Shown: positions 36,949 to 46,667 of the stretch, in pieces
How positions within the stretch are numbered: the first letter of the stretch is position 1
Layout: each line of letters opens with the position of its first letter
Program-made: the position numbers and the translations under genes
The notes under the pieces: generated by a model
What the model saw: the letters and a program-made list of their open reading frames with translations, nothing else
Told to the model about the DNA's origin: nothing
The model's database searches: none
Assembly: GCA_963556065.3 (NCBI GenBank)
Contig: CAUVYH020000004.1
Coordinates: 1-64,000, forward strand
Length of the DNA stretch: 64,000 nt
DNA from: JBAXTE01 sp963556065
GTDB taxonomy: Bacteria; Bacteroidota; Bacteroidia; Bacteroidales; WCHB1-69
Direction of reading: 5' to 3'

Positions 36949-38491
36949 ATGAACATTATTCTTATTATTATCGCTGCACTTGTTGGAATAGCCGCAGGTA
37001 TCGGCTTATCATATTCGCTCATTCGAAAATCGATTGAAAAAGGAAGCGAAAAACTAAAAAAAGAAGCTATCGAAGAAGCTGAACTCATTAAAAAAGAACG
37101 AATTTTACAAGCTAAAGAAAAACTTCCTTCAACTTAAAACCGAACACGAAAAGCTCGTTAACGAGCGCAACCAACAAATTTTAGTAGTAGAAAACAGAAC
37201 AAAACAAAAAGAATCTCAAATCGACCAAAAAATTCAGGAACTCGAACGCAAACAGGAAGAAGCTAAGGCTACGAAAGAAAAATACGAGGCTCAAATTGAA
37301 ACAATTAATGTAAAGAAACAAGAACTTGAAAAAGCGATTAAGCAAGAACTCGAAAAACTTGAAAGAATAGCGGGATTAAGTTCAGAACAAGCAAAAGACC
37401 AGATCATCGAGTTGATGAAAGATGAAGCAAAAACAGATGCTGCGATGCTTATCAATGATATCATGGATGAAGCTAGAATGACCGCTAATGTTGAATCGAA
37501 GAAAATCGTAATTGAAAGTATCCAACGCACTGCCGTTGAAAATGCACTTGAAAACAGTGTTTCTGTTTTTAATATTGATAACGACGAAATAAAAGGTCGT
37601 ATCATCGGGCGTGAAGGTCGTAACATTCGTGCATTAGAATCGCTGACTGGGGTGGATATCATCATTGACGATTCTCCTGATGCAATCCTTCTTTCCAGTT
37701 TCGACCCAGTTCGCCGTGAAGTTGCCCGCTTATCTTTGCATAAGCTGGTTACCGACGGTCGCATTCATCCTGCCCGCATTGAAGAAGTAGTAGCAAAAAC
37801 GAAAAAGCAGATTGAGCAGGAAATTATAGAAATAGGTAAACGTACCACCATCGACTTGGGAATTCATGGAATGCATGGTGAATTGGTACGAATGATCGGC
37901 AAAATGAGATACCGTTCATCCTACGGGCAAAACCTGCTTCAACACTCTAGAGAGGTCGCTAATCTGTGCGCTACTATGGCCGCTGAACTTGGCTTAAATC
38001 CAAAAATCGCCAAGCGCGCCGGGTTACTTCATGATATTGGAAAAGTTCCCGATAATGAACCTGAACTACCACACGCAATATTAGGCATGCAGTTAGCTGA
38101 AAAATTCAAGGAAAAACCAGAAGTTTTTAATGCCATTGGTGCCCATCACGACGAAGTGGAAATGGAATCGTTATACGCTCCTATCGTTCAGGTTTGCGAT
38201 GCCATCTCCGGTGCTCGCCCGGGTGCTCGTCGTGAAGTAGTAGAGGCCTATATCAAACGTTTGAATACACTCGAAGAAATGGCACTATCTTATCCTGGTG
38301 TAATAAAAACTTATGCCATTCAAGCAGGTCGCGAACTTCGTGTAATTGTCGGTGCTGAAAAAGTAACTGATGCTCAGGCAAATCAAATTTCGATGGATCT
38401 TTCCAGAAAGATTCAAAACGAAATGACTTATCCCGGACAAATCAAGATTACTGTAATTCGGGAGATGCGTTCGGTAGCTTTCGCTAAGTAA
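36949..38491 (+). CDS. rny: Ribonuclease Y, frameshifted
   Basis: Endoribonuclease of mRNA decay, anchored in the inner membrane. The N-terminal helix ILIIIAALVGIAAGIGLSYSLI is followed by a long coiled coil, a KH domain (GRIIGREGRNIRALESLTGVDIII) and an HD domain (RAGLLHDIGKVPDNEPE ... IGAHHDE). The first frame stops at 37137, but an extra base near 37117-37124 (AAAGAAAAACTTCC) restores KEKFLQLKTEHEKLVNE, giving about 513 residues, the normal length. It follows the 6S-like RNA, with the rny ATG about 40 bp later. A terminator follows at 38513. Confidence 0.92.
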
Positions 38492-38512
38492 AGTTCATCA
38501 AAACAGACTTTA

Positions 38513-38558
38513 AAAATCAGCTTACCCCAATATTAAGGAGAGGCTGATTTTTTTTTTT
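38513..38558 (+). terminator. Rho-independent terminator of rny
   Basis: AAAATCAGC (from 38513) pairs with GCTGATTTT (from 38543) and is followed by a long T tract. Confidence 0.8.
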
Positions 38559-38649
38559 GACATTCATTTGATGTTTTAATTTTACAAAGAATAGAGGTTG
38601 ATCATATTCGACCTCTTTTTTGTAATTTTGTTCGAAACAAAAGCAATTC

Positions 38650-39894
38650 ATGACACAAATTCAAATCATAGCTCTTGTAATCTTTACCATCACATATATC
38701 GGCATTATTTTTACCCGTTTGCCCTGGATAAATATCGACCGGCCTTCTGCCGCATTTTTTGGTGCTGTGGCAATGATTCTTTTTGGTGTACTTTCATTTG
38801 ATGAAGCCATAGCTGCCATCGATTTCAACACCATTGCGCTGTTGCTGGGGATGATGATTGTGATTACGACACTTCAGCTCGACGGCTTCTTCGAGTTTAT
38901 TGCCCGAAAAACCATTAAATATGCAAAAACTGAAAACGCGCTTCTCTTCCATATAATTTTGATTTCGGGACTGGGAAGCGCATTCATGGTTAATGATGTG
39001 GTAGTCTTGCTTTTTACGCCCATCATCATTTCATTATGTAAAAAATTCAAAATCAATCCCATTCCCTACTTGATTGCCGAAATTTTAGCCTCGAATATCG
39101 GTAGTGCCATGACTATTACCGGAAATCCTCAAAATATGCTGATCGGTATTCATTCCGGAATTTCTTACAGCTCTTTTTTGCTTCATCTTCTCCCCATTTC
39201 TTTGATTGGAATGGGAATTATCTATTTTGTAATTAAAAAAATATACAGAAAAGAGTTTAATCACCCGTTACAAATTACAGAAAACGGCACTCACAAGCCC
39301 TATAACTTCAAATCCATGTACGTTTCCGTCCCCATTTTCGGAATGATTGTCATCCTTTTCTTTTTCAGCAATTCGCTGGGAGTATCCATTCCTTTAATTG
39401 CATTGGTCGGGGCATCAGTTATTCTACTTTTCGGAAGAATTCGTCCTTCCGCTATCATTAAAGATATTGACTGGGTGCTGCTCTTATTTTTTGCATCGCT
39501 TTTTATCGTGGTTAAGGGAATTGAGCACGTGGAACTTATGGATGATATTAAATCGATGACATTTATCTCCAATGATCTTCATGGAATAGGAATGATTCAC
39601 GGCATTGGGCTTGTATTCTCGCAAATTGTGAGCAATGTTCCGTTAGTTGTGGCCATGCTCCCAATGATGCATCCCGCTCAGGGCAATATTTTATGGCTTG
39701 CACTGGCATCCGCCTCCACGCTTGCCGGGAATGCAACAATCATTGGAGCAATGGCAAACCTGATTGTAATTGAATCGGCAAAAAAAGAGGGAATTCAAAT
39801 CAAGTTTATGGAGTTTTTTAAATCCGGAATGATTGTCACCCTGCTAAGCTTTGTGATTTCCATCGGAGTGCTCTGGCTGGAATTGATTTGCTGA
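38650..39894 (+). CDS. SLC13/ArsB-type ion permease
   Basis: A 414-residue protein with about 11 hydrophobic segments. It has the ion-transporter superfamily features of the NhaD/ArsB/CitT group: RPSAAFFGAVAMILFGVLSFDEA in the first helices, SAFMVNDVVVLLFTPII, NIGSAMTITGNPQNMLIG (the re-entrant GNPQN/SNT-like motif) and, in the second repeat, SNVPLVVAMLPMM and ASTLAGNATIIGAMANLI. Substrates of such YbiR-like proteins are unknown; anions, Na+/H+ or arsenite are the family's range. It is single, with a TTTG-rich leader, and no arsenic genes are nearby. Confidence 0.82.
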   Translation: MTQIQIIALVIFTITYIGIIFTRLPWINIDRPSAAFFGAVAMILFGVLSFDEAIAAIDFNTIALLLGMMIVITTLQLDGFFEFIARKTIKYAKTENALLFHIILISGLGSAFMVNDVVVLLFTPIIISLCKKFKINPIPYLIAEILASNIGSAMTITGNPQNMLIGIHSGISYSSFLLHLLPISLIGMGIIYFVIKKIYRKEFNHPLQITENGTHKPYNFKSMYVSVPIFGMIVILFFFSNSLGVSIPLIALVGASVILLFGRIRPSAIIKDIDWVLLLFFASLFIVVKGIEHVELMDDIKSMTFISNDLHGIGMIHGIGLVFSQIVSNVPLVVAMLPMMHPAQGNILWLALASASTLAGNATIIGAMANLIVIESAKKEGIQIKFMEFFKSGMIVTLLSFVISIGVLWLELIC

Positions 39895-40132
39895 TTTGAT
39901 AATTCGAAAATTTTAAAATGAGATAACCCCGCCAAGTCGAGACAAATTGTGCTAATCATACAATACGAGTATTGACCGAAAACAAAGATATGTGAGTCAA
40001 TAAATATGTCAAATCCAAATCAATTAAATAGTCCTCACTCCATAAAAAATGTGTATTTTTATCAAAAATTGACAGAATAAATATTGATTCTACACGTTTT
40101 GGTTAATCATTGAATTCAAAAAGATAAAAACA

Positions 40133-41416
40133 TTGAAAAAAATATTTCTTTTAATCCTATTCACTATTCTCTTGAGCTCTTTTGTAAATGCACAATGGAA
40201 AATGTCGGAGAGTGGAACTCAAAACGCCCTCAACGGCATTCATTTTGCCGATTCTAAGATTGGTTATACCTGCGGAAGAGATGGACTCATTTTGAAAACC
40301 ATCGATGGCGGAAACCATTGGATTAAAAAAAACAGCGGAACCGTTGAAGACTTAACAGCTATTTTTTTCACAGATCCAAAAATCGGCTACATTGCCGGAC
40401 GCAATGGAATTATTTTAAAGACCACGAATGGTGGCGAAAGTTGGGAAAAACTAAATAGCGGAACCTCTTTTGAACTTAATTCCGTGTTTTTTGTCAACGC
40501 AAATATTGGATATATAGCCTGTTCGTATGGAACCATTCTCAAAACTACTGATGCGGGATTAACATGGGCACTCATAAAAACGAATACGATTCCTTCCATT
40601 AGTTCCGTATTCTTTTTGAATATCGATACAGGATACGCTGTAAACACTTATGGGCAAATTTTAAAAACCACTGATGGTGGAAAAAATTGGATTACTAAAC
40701 AAACCGAAACCACCCGATGGCTTCACGCTATCCATTTTCCTACTGCCGATACCGGTTATGCCGTAGGATCGGGTGGCATTATCCTGAGAACCATTGATGG
40801 GGGAAAAAATTGGACCTTTCAAACGAGCGGAATTTATTACGAACTCTATTCCGTTTATTTTACCAGTGCAACTAAAGGTTATGCGGTAAGTCATTTTGCC
40901 GATATTGTTAAAACAGAAGACGGCGGTGAAACCTGGGAAGTGGACGACTCTTTTTTAACCGGATTTCTAAATTCAAAAATCAGCCTTAAAGGAGATTATA
41001 CCAGCGATGAATATCTCGAAGCATCCACTTTTTCGATCCGGAATGAATGTCATGGACTCTATTCAATGTGTTTCCCCAATGCCAACACCGGATTCGCCTG
41101 CGGTCACAACGGCACCATCCTAAAATTGAAAACCGCAAACACAGCCATTGAAAATGCAAGCGAAAATACAGTGGTTGACTCATTGTCTATTTATCCAAAT
41201 CCGGCAAAAGAGGCGATCAACATCACCACAAACCATCCGGTCAACGAACATTGTATGATCACCATTTACAACATGTTGGGAGACGTAATCTTCTCCGAAA
41301 AACTTAATCGGGCAAAAATGCAAATCGACATCCGAAACTACAGCACCGGTATTTATTTGGTTGAAATCAAAGGAGACAACTGGGTTGAAAAACAGAAGCT
41401 GATTATTCAGAGATAA
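40133..41416 (+). CDS. T9SS-exported YCF48-repeat (beta-propeller) protein
   Basis: A 427-residue secreted protein. The start is TTG at 40133, giving MKKIFLLILFTILLSS with cleavage near VNAQ. It has six to seven repeats of the form GYxxG....I.KT.DGG..W, for example TIDGGNHWIKK, TTNGGESWEKL and TTDGGKNWITK: YCF48/photosystem II assembly factor-like blades of a beta-propeller. It ends with a T9SS type A sorting domain from about residue 355 (LSIYPNPAKEAINIT ... STGIYLVEIKG ... KLIIQR). It is probably carried to the cell surface. No enzymatic residue is apparent; propellers of this type bind proteins or glycans. Confidence 0.85.
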   Translation: MKKIFLLILFTILLSSFVNAQWKMSESGTQNALNGIHFADSKIGYTCGRDGLILKTIDGGNHWIKKNSGTVEDLTAIFFTDPKIGYIAGRNGIILKTTNGGESWEKLNSGTSFELNSVFFVNANIGYIACSYGTILKTTDAGLTWALIKTNTIPSISSVFFLNIDTGYAVNTYGQILKTTDGGKNWITKQTETTRWLHAIHFPTADTGYAVGSGGIILRTIDGGKNWTFQTSGIYYELYSVYFTSATKGYAVSHFADIVKTEDGGETWEVDDSFLTGFLNSKISLKGDYTSDEYLEASTFSIRNECHGLYSMCFPNANTGFACGHNGTILKLKTANTAIENASENTVVDSLSIYPNPAKEAINITTNHPVNEHCMITIYNMLGDVIFSEKLNRAKMQIDIRNYSTGIYLVEIKGDNWVEKQKLIIQR

Positions 41417-41510
41417 ATCAAGATGACTTCGAGGGCATTTGACTCCCATGAGTTTTGTAAGGCAAAAACAACTATCAACTCAGTATATTTCCTATCTCGC
41501 CAAAAATTAC

Positions 41511-41518
41511 TACCTTTG
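41511..41518 (+). promoter_or_regulatory. -7 box (TACCTTTG) of crcB
   Basis: TACCTTTG, 32 bp before the crcB start codon. No clear -33 TTTG at the expected distance, and no fluoride-riboswitch fold was found in the leader. Confidence 0.4.
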
Positions 41519-41550
41519 ATTTTCATAAAACAAAAGTTAGTAGTTTCCGC

Positions 41551-41928
41551 ATGCTTAAAAATGTGATGATTATCGGACTAGGTGGGTTTTTAGGAACCGT
41601 TTCGCGCTATTTGAGCACCTTTTATGTCCATAAGTGGGTTCCCGTTTCTTTTCCTTTAGGTACTTTTGCTGTGAACATTTTAGGATGTCTGCTTATCGGA
41701 ATATTTTACGGTATTTCAGCAAAATCGGAGCTGATGACCAATCAATGGCGGCTTTTTCTTACCGTTGGTTTTTGCGGAGGATTTACCACCTTTTCCACTT
41801 TTGCCAACGATAATTTAATGATGATTAAAGATCAGCAATTTTTATATATGGCTCTTTACACTCTGGGAAGTGTCTCTATCGGCTTATTTATGGTTTACTT
41901 GGGACAATTATTGATAAAATCGATTTAA
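41551..41928 (+). CDS. crcB: Fluoride ion channel CrcB/Fluc
   Basis: A 125-residue, four-TM dual-topology channel that exports fluoride. It has the Fluc marks: GLGGFLGTVSRYLST (G-G-x-x-G-x-x-x-R-Y), GTFAVNILGCLLIG with the pore Asn, and GFCGGFTTFSTFAND with the Phe-box and the TTFS sodium/polar track. It is followed after 1 bp by a DUF190 gene, a frequent pairing. Confidence 0.92.
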   Translation: MLKNVMIIGLGGFLGTVSRYLSTFYVHKWVPVSFPLGTFAVNILGCLLIGIFYGISAKSELMTNQWRLFLTVGFCGGFTTFSTFANDNLMMIKDQQFLYMALYTLGSVSIGLFMVYLGQLLIKSI

Positions 41929-41929
41929 C

Positions 41930-42283
41930 ATGAAAGAATCAAAAGCCTCAGTATTGCGAATTTATGTCGGAAATACCGATAAAATCAATGGTGCTCCACT
42001 ATACGAAACCATCGTATATGCGGCAAAACGCAAAGGAATGGCCGGTGCTACGGTACTTAAAGGGATTATGGGATTTGGAGCCAATAGCGTTGTCCACTCA
42101 TCCAAGGTATTTGCCATTTCAGAGGATCTTCCAGTGGTTGTGGAAATTGTAGATTCCGACGAACGAATCAACGTTTTTCTGGAAATCATTAAACCATATC
42201 TCAGCAATCCCAAATTCGGTATGCTTATTACTAGGCAAACCGTGGACGTAATTCATTATTCGCATACAAACACAAACGACTAA
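41930..42283 (+). CDS. DUF190 family PII-like protein
   Basis: A 117-residue protein of the DUF190 family, which has the PII signal-protein fold. It has LRIYVGNTDKINGAPLYETIVYAAKRKGMAGATVLKGIMGFG, EDLPVVVEIVDSDERINVFLEII and a final GMLITRQTVDVIHY. It starts 1 bp after crcB and is probably coupled to it. The family is thought to regulate or protect cells together with the fluoride channel; the ligand is not known. Confidence 0.9.
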   Translation: MKESKASVLRIYVGNTDKINGAPLYETIVYAAKRKGMAGATVLKGIMGFGANSVVHSSKVFAISEDLPVVVEIVDSDERINVFLEIIKPYLSNPKFGMLITRQTVDVIHYSHTNTND

Positions 42284-42372
42284 AACACGAACAGTATAGT
42301 TATACAAAGACCTATTTCTAAGTGCATAAATAATGTATTTTAAGTGCTTTAGTGGTGAAAATCAACATAGAA

Positions 42373-43080
42373 ATGCAACTATTTTTTGGAGAAAAGATAT
42401 CAGATAAAGAATTATTCCTCTCTCCTGAGGATTCTAAACATGCCTGCAAATCGTTGCGTAAAAGAGCCGGTGATTCTATTTTTGTCACCGACGGAAACGG
42501 GGAGATTTATCAATGCACCATTCTCGACGACAATATGAATCGGGTAATTGTAAATATCGATCATGTGGTAGACAATCCATTTCCAAGAAACTATAACCTG
42601 CATATTGCCATTTCTCCCTTAAAAAACCCCGACCGCTTCGAATGGTTTGTAGAAAAAGCCACAGAAATCGGCATTGATGAAATCACTTCGATTATTTGCT
42701 CCCGCACCGAAAAAGGAAAAGTCAACACAGACCGGTTGAACCGCATTGCGCTTTCCGCTGCCAAACAGTCCGTAAAAGCAAAGTTGCCACGGATAAATGA
42801 GCCCATAACCTTTGAAAAATTTATTCAAAGCACAGCAAATAGTGCACAACAGAAGTTTATCGCTTGGTGCGAAACCGAACATGAAAAGTTACTGTTTGAA
42901 GCCTGTAAAGCCAAAGAGTCCGCTTTAATTCTGATTGGTCCTGAAGGAGATTTCACCAAAGAGGAAGTTGAAAAATCATTGCAACAGGGCTTCACTCCCA
43001 TCAGCTTGGGTCGCTCCCGCTTTAGAACCGAAACAGCCGGAATAGTGGCATGCCATGATGTATTTTTGAGAAACCAGTAA
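42373..43080 (+). CDS. rsmE: 16S rRNA m3U1498 methyltransferase RsmE
   Basis: A SPOUT methyltransferase that makes N3-methyluridine at 16S position 1498. It has MQLFFGEKISDKELFLSPEDSKHACKSLRKRAGD at the N-terminal PUA-like part and AISPLKNPDRFEWFVEKATEIGI. It also has IICSRTEKGKVNTDR (motif 1 region) and the knot LIGPEGDFTKEEVE ... SLGRSRFRTETAGIVA. Start ATG at 42373; an upstream GTG at 42352 would add seven residues without similarity. About 235 residues, normal for the family. Housekeeping gene. Confidence 0.93.
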   Translation: MQLFFGEKISDKELFLSPEDSKHACKSLRKRAGDSIFVTDGNGEIYQCTILDDNMNRVIVNIDHVVDNPFPRNYNLHIAISPLKNPDRFEWFVEKATEIGIDEITSIICSRTEKGKVNTDRLNRIALSAAKQSVKAKLPRINEPITFEKFIQSTANSAQQKFIAWCETEHEKLLFEACKAKESALILIGPEGDFTKEEVEKSLQQGFTPISLGRSRFRTETAGIVACHDVFLRNQ

Positions 43081-43111
43081 ACCGAGTAAACCAAGTAAAC
43101 TAAGTAAAACG
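43076..43111. repeat. Short tandem repeat, 9-bp units
   Basis: Three to four imperfect units of ACYRAGTAA just after the rsmE stop codon (ACCGAGTAA, ACCAAGTAA, ACTAAGTAA). Read on the other strand it resembles the TTTACTTGTTCTAC-type repeat at 43627-43755, so the gene between them is flanked by related inverted repeats. Confidence 0.55.
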
Positions 43112-43195
43112 GTCCACAAGTAAAAGGAGTTCTAAAGCCTCTAAGTTACCTTATCACTATATAAATATTAAACTTTGAAATCTAAACAATAAAAC

Positions 43196-43558
43196 ATGCA
43201 AACACATAAAGATTTAGACGTTTGGAAAAATTCAATTTCATTTGTAACTGATATTTATTCAATAACCAAAAATTTCCCTAAAGAAGAAGTCTATGGAATT
43301 ACAAGTCAAATTAGAAGATCTGCCGTTTCAATACCATCAAATATAGCCGAAGGCGCTGGAAGAAATCATGTTAAAGAGAATATCCAATTCTTGTATATCA
43401 GCCTAGGAAGTTTATCTGAACTGGAAACTCAACTGATTATTTCACACAATTTGGGATTTATAGATAATGAAATATTGGACGATATTTGCACAAAAATGAA
43501 ACTTATCACAAGCCAAATAAGTGGTTTAATAAATTACATGAAGTCCAAAATCAATTAA
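43196..43558 (+). CDS. Four helix bundle protein (23S rRNA intervening-sequence protein family)
   Basis: A 120-residue protein with the pattern DLDVWKNSISFVTDIYSITKNFPKEEVYGITSQIRRSAVSIPSNIAEGAGR and LYISLGSLSELETQLIIS. It belongs to the S23/IVP family, first seen in intervening sequences inside 23S rRNA genes but also common as free-standing genes in Bacteroidetes. It forms a pentamer of helix bundles; the function is unknown. Here it is outside any rRNA gene and bordered by short repeats on both sides, which suggests it moves or spreads as a unit. Confidence 0.88.
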   Translation: MQTHKDLDVWKNSISFVTDIYSITKNFPKEEVYGITSQIRRSAVSIPSNIAEGAGRNHVKENIQFLYISLGSLSELETQLIISHNLGFIDNEILDDICTKMKLITSQISGLINYMKSKIN

Positions 43559-43626
43559 TCAAAATTCCCATAGAAGAACAACAAGTCTCAACACTTAACT
43601 CCGTCTTCCTATTTTATTAAGTTCAT

Positions 43627-43755
43627 CAGGTTTACTTGTTCTACTGAGTATATCTCTATTTCTTGTTTTACCTGTTCTACTTGTTCTACCTGTTCTACTT
43701 GTTCTAAATTATCTACCCAGTTTACGCGATCGTCTGTTCTACCTATTCATCTTGT
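43627..43755. repeat. Degenerate tandem repeat (TGTTCTACY units)
   Basis: About eight imperfect 9-bp units around TGTTCTACC/T and TTTACTTG, most regular at 43660-43705. No ORF. It is the right-hand partner of 43076-43111. Confidence 0.55.
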
Positions 43756-43834
43756 ACTACATAGTTCCCCTTTGAAAAAAAATTCCCTTCACACTAAAGA
43801 AAAATTGCTTATTTTTGAAAATTATTGCAGATTT

Positions 43835-44485
43835 ATGAAAAAAACAATACTCTACATTTTCTTATTGACAACGATTACTTCCTTTGCCCAGACCAACCTT
43901 TCGATTGGGCTGCTAAAATACCGCGGTGGTGGCGATTGGTATGCAAACCCGACGTCACTTCCAAATCTAATCGCATTTTGCAATAAGAACGTCAACACAA
44001 ACATTAGTGCGCAACCAGCCACCGTAGAAGTGGGAAGTACTGACCTTTTCAACTACCCGTTTATTCACATGACTGGTCACGGAAATGTGTTGTTTTCCGA
44101 TCAGGAGGCAAAAAACCTGCGAACTTATCTCGAAGCCGGCGGATTTCTGCATATCGACGATAATTACGGATTGGACAAATTCATCCGTCCGCAAATGAAA
44201 AAAGTTTTTCCCGAACTCGATTTTGTGGAAGTTCCTTTCAATCACCCGATTTATCATCAAAAATTCAATTTCCCAAACGGGTTGCCCAAAATTCATGAGC
44301 ATGATGGAAAGCCGCCTCAAGGATTTGGATTGTTTTACAAAGGACGCTTGGTTTGTTTTTACACTTACGAATGCGACTTGGGAGATGGCTGGGAAGACAA
44401 GGAGGTGCATCACGATTCCGATGAACTACGATTAAAAGCCCTACAAATGGGAGCAAACATAATAAAATACGTATTTAGCTACTAA
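43835..44485 (+). CDS. Secreted DUF4159 protein
   Basis: About 216 residues from the ATG at 43835, with signal peptide MKKTILYIFLLTTITSFAQ. The mature protein matches DUF4159 N-terminal-type proteins: LLKYRGGGDWYANPTSLPNLIAFCN, FIHMTGHGNVLFSDQEAKNLRTYLEAGGFLHIDDNYGLD and PFNHPIYHQKFNFPNGLPKIHEHDG. The glutamine-amidotransferase-like alpha/beta fold of the family has no known activity. It precedes the DPP11 peptidase gene by 16 bp on the same strand and may share its transcript. Confidence 0.82.
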   Translation: MKKTILYIFLLTTITSFAQTNLSIGLLKYRGGGDWYANPTSLPNLIAFCNKNVNTNISAQPATVEVGSTDLFNYPFIHMTGHGNVLFSDQEAKNLRTYLEAGGFLHIDDNYGLDKFIRPQMKKVFPELDFVEVPFNHPIYHQKFNFPNGLPKIHEHDGKPPQGFGLFYKGRLVCFYTYECDLGDGWEDKEVHHDSDELRLKALQMGANIIKYVFSY

Positions 44486-44501
44486 TCAAATAATTACTAT
44501 A

Positions 44502-46667
44502 ATGAAACGAATCAGTTTACTCCTCGCCTTCTTGGTTCTTGGAAAATTTTCCCTGCTTGCGGATGAGGGAATGTGGCTGCCTATGCTGTTGCAGGCCATG
44601 AACGAAAAAGAGATGCAAACCATGGGCATGCGAATTAGTGCCGAAGATATTTACAGCGTGAATAAATCAAGCCTCAAAGATGCCATTGTTTTATTTGGCG
44701 GAGGTTGTACTGCAGAAATTGTTTCCAATCAAGGACTTATTCTAACTAATCATCATTGTGGCTTCAGCAATATCCAACAACACAGTTCACTTGAGCATGA
44801 CTACCTTACACAGGGATTTTGGGCTGCATCAAAAACAGAAGAACTGCCCAACAAAGGGCTCACCGTCACTTTGCTTATCCGTATGGAAGATATTACAAAT
44901 CAGGTATTGACGGGAGTTTCCAGAAGCATGAATGAAGTTGACAGAGCGGCTCAAATCGATAAAAACATAGAAAAAATCACAAAAACAGCAATTAAAGGAA
45001 CTCATTACAATGCAGTGATAAAACCGTTTTACTATGGCAATAAATATTATATGTTCGTGAATGAAACCTTTAAAGATATTCGGTTGGTGGGAGCTCCTCC
45101 TTCAAACATTGGGAAATTTGGTGGTGATACCGATAACTGGATGTGGCCAAGACATACCGGCGACTTTTCCATGTTCCGCATTTATACTGCACCCGATGGA
45201 AGTCCTGCAGAATATTCCAAAGAAAACATTCCTTATGTCCCAAAGCGCAGTTTGGAAATCTCGTTAAACGGATACCAAAAGGGCGATTTCACGTTTGTTT
45301 TCGGCTATCCGGGCAGAACCCAACAATTCACGACCTCGCAAGGGATCAAACTGGAAACAGAATATGTAAATCCCATTGCAATCAGCATGCGCGACAAACG
45401 ATTGGAAATCATCAAGCAATATATGAATTCCGATCCCGCAATTCGCATTCAATATGCAGCAAAAGCTGCCACCATAGCCAATGCCTGGAAAAAGTGGATT
45501 GGTGAAGACCGAGGAATCAAGCGATTGAACGCAGTCGAAAAAAAGAGAACATTCGAAAGTCAATTTAATGTTTGGGCAAATGAAACACCTGAGCGTAAAG
45601 AGAAATATGGCTCATTACTAGCTTCTTTTGACGAAGTTTATACTCAAATGAAGCCTTATCAGCTCTCCTATACATATTTTACCGAGGCTGCTTATATCAT
45701 TGACATGCTACGCTTTACACTAAATTTCAGGACATTGGTGGATGCATCCCAAAAGAAAGAGATCACCCAAGAAAAAATCGATAATATCACCAAAAAGCTG
45801 ATTGAAACCTCAGAAGAGTGGCATAAAAACTATCGGCCCGAAATTGACAAAAAAATCATGGTTTATCTGTTATCCCAATATTATAGCAAGCATGATCGGA
45901 ATTTCCAACCCGAAATACTCCTTCAAACGGGAGATAAATACAAAGGCGATTTTGACAAGGCAATTACTGAGTTCTACAAGTCTTCGATTTTTGCCAATAA
46001 AGACAAATTGTTGAGTTTTCTCAAAGGATATTCAAAGGGCAAATTCAAGAAAATTATTGCGGATCCCTTTTACCAAATGGCCGTTGGAACGGTTGATTAT
46101 TATGGTAAAACAATCCAATCCCCACTCATTGCGTTCGATAATAAACTCGACAGCCTCTATCGGATATACACAGCGGCGATTTTCGAGATGAATCCCTCCA
46201 AACGGTTCTATCCCGATGCAAATCTCACCCTCCGGGTTGCTTACGGCAAAGTAAACGATTACCAACCCATGGATGGCGTTACCTATAAATATTTTACTAC
46301 GTTGGACGGCATCATGCAAAAAGAAAATCCGGACATTTACGATTATGTGGTTGAAAAGAAGCTCAAAGCGTTATACAACAACAAAGACTATGGCCGTTAT
46401 GGCGATAAAGATGGGTCGATGCATGTGGCCTTTATCGCTTCCAACCACACGACCGGGGGCAACTCCGGAAGTCCGGTGCTGAATGCCGACGGTCAGCTGA
46501 TCGGGATTAATTTCGACCGGAATTGGGAAGGCACGATGAGCGATTTAATGTACGACCCCAATCAATGCCGAAATATTTCGCTGGACATTCGCTATTGTTT
46601 GTTTATTATTGATAAATTTGCGGAAGCGAAATGGCTGATTGATGAAATGAATATTGTAAAGAAATAA
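44502..46667 (+). CDS. S46 family dipeptidyl-peptidase, DPP11-type (Asp/Glu-specific)
   Basis: A 721-residue periplasmic peptidase that removes dipeptides from the N terminus of peptides. It has a signal peptide (to ADEG), the mature N-terminal DEGMWLP that is part of the S2/amine-binding site, catalytic His85 in TNHHCG, the Asp region GKFGGDTDNWMWPRHTGDF and catalytic Ser655 in GGNSGSP. Position 673, eighteen residues after the Ser, is Arg in FDRNWEG. In the Porphyromonas enzyme Arg673 gives preference for Asp/Glu at P1 (DPP11), while DPP7 has Gly there. So DPP11 is the better call. It fits an amino-acid-fermenting life style. Confidence 0.92.
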   Translation: MKRISLLLAFLVLGKFSLLADEGMWLPMLLQAMNEKEMQTMGMRISAEDIYSVNKSSLKDAIVLFGGGCTAEIVSNQGLILTNHHCGFSNIQQHSSLEHDYLTQGFWAASKTEELPNKGLTVTLLIRMEDITNQVLTGVSRSMNEVDRAAQIDKNIEKITKTAIKGTHYNAVIKPFYYGNKYYMFVNETFKDIRLVGAPPSNIGKFGGDTDNWMWPRHTGDFSMFRIYTAPDGSPAEYSKENIPYVPKRSLEISLNGYQKGDFTFVFGYPGRTQQFTTSQGIKLETEYVNPIAISMRDKRLEIIKQYMNSDPAIRIQYAAKAATIANAWKKWIGEDRGIKRLNAVEKKRTFESQFNVWANETPERKEKYGSLLASFDEVYTQMKPYQLSYTYFTEAAYIIDMLRFTLNFRTLVDASQKKEITQEKIDNITKKLIETSEEWHKNYRPEIDKKIMVYLLSQYYSKHDRNFQPEILLQTGDKYKGDFDKAITEFYKSSIFANKDKLLSFLKGYSKGKFKKIIADPFYQMAVGTVDYYGKTIQSPLIAFDNKLDSLYRIYTAAIFEMNPSKRFYPDANLTLRVAYGKVNDYQPMDGVTYKYFTTLDGIMQKENPDIYDYVVEKKLKALYNNKDYGRYGDKDGSMHVAFIASNHTTGGNSGSPVLNADGQLIGINFDRNWEGTMSDLMYDPNQCRNISLDIRYCLFIIDKFAEAKWLIDEMNIVKK

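Noticed and set aside
41417..41550. Fluoride riboswitch before crcB
   Set aside because: The characteristic pseudoknot-forming sequences were not found by eye.
43627..43755. Short tandem units looked at as a CRISPR array
   Set aside because: Units are 9 bp and degenerate without spacers.
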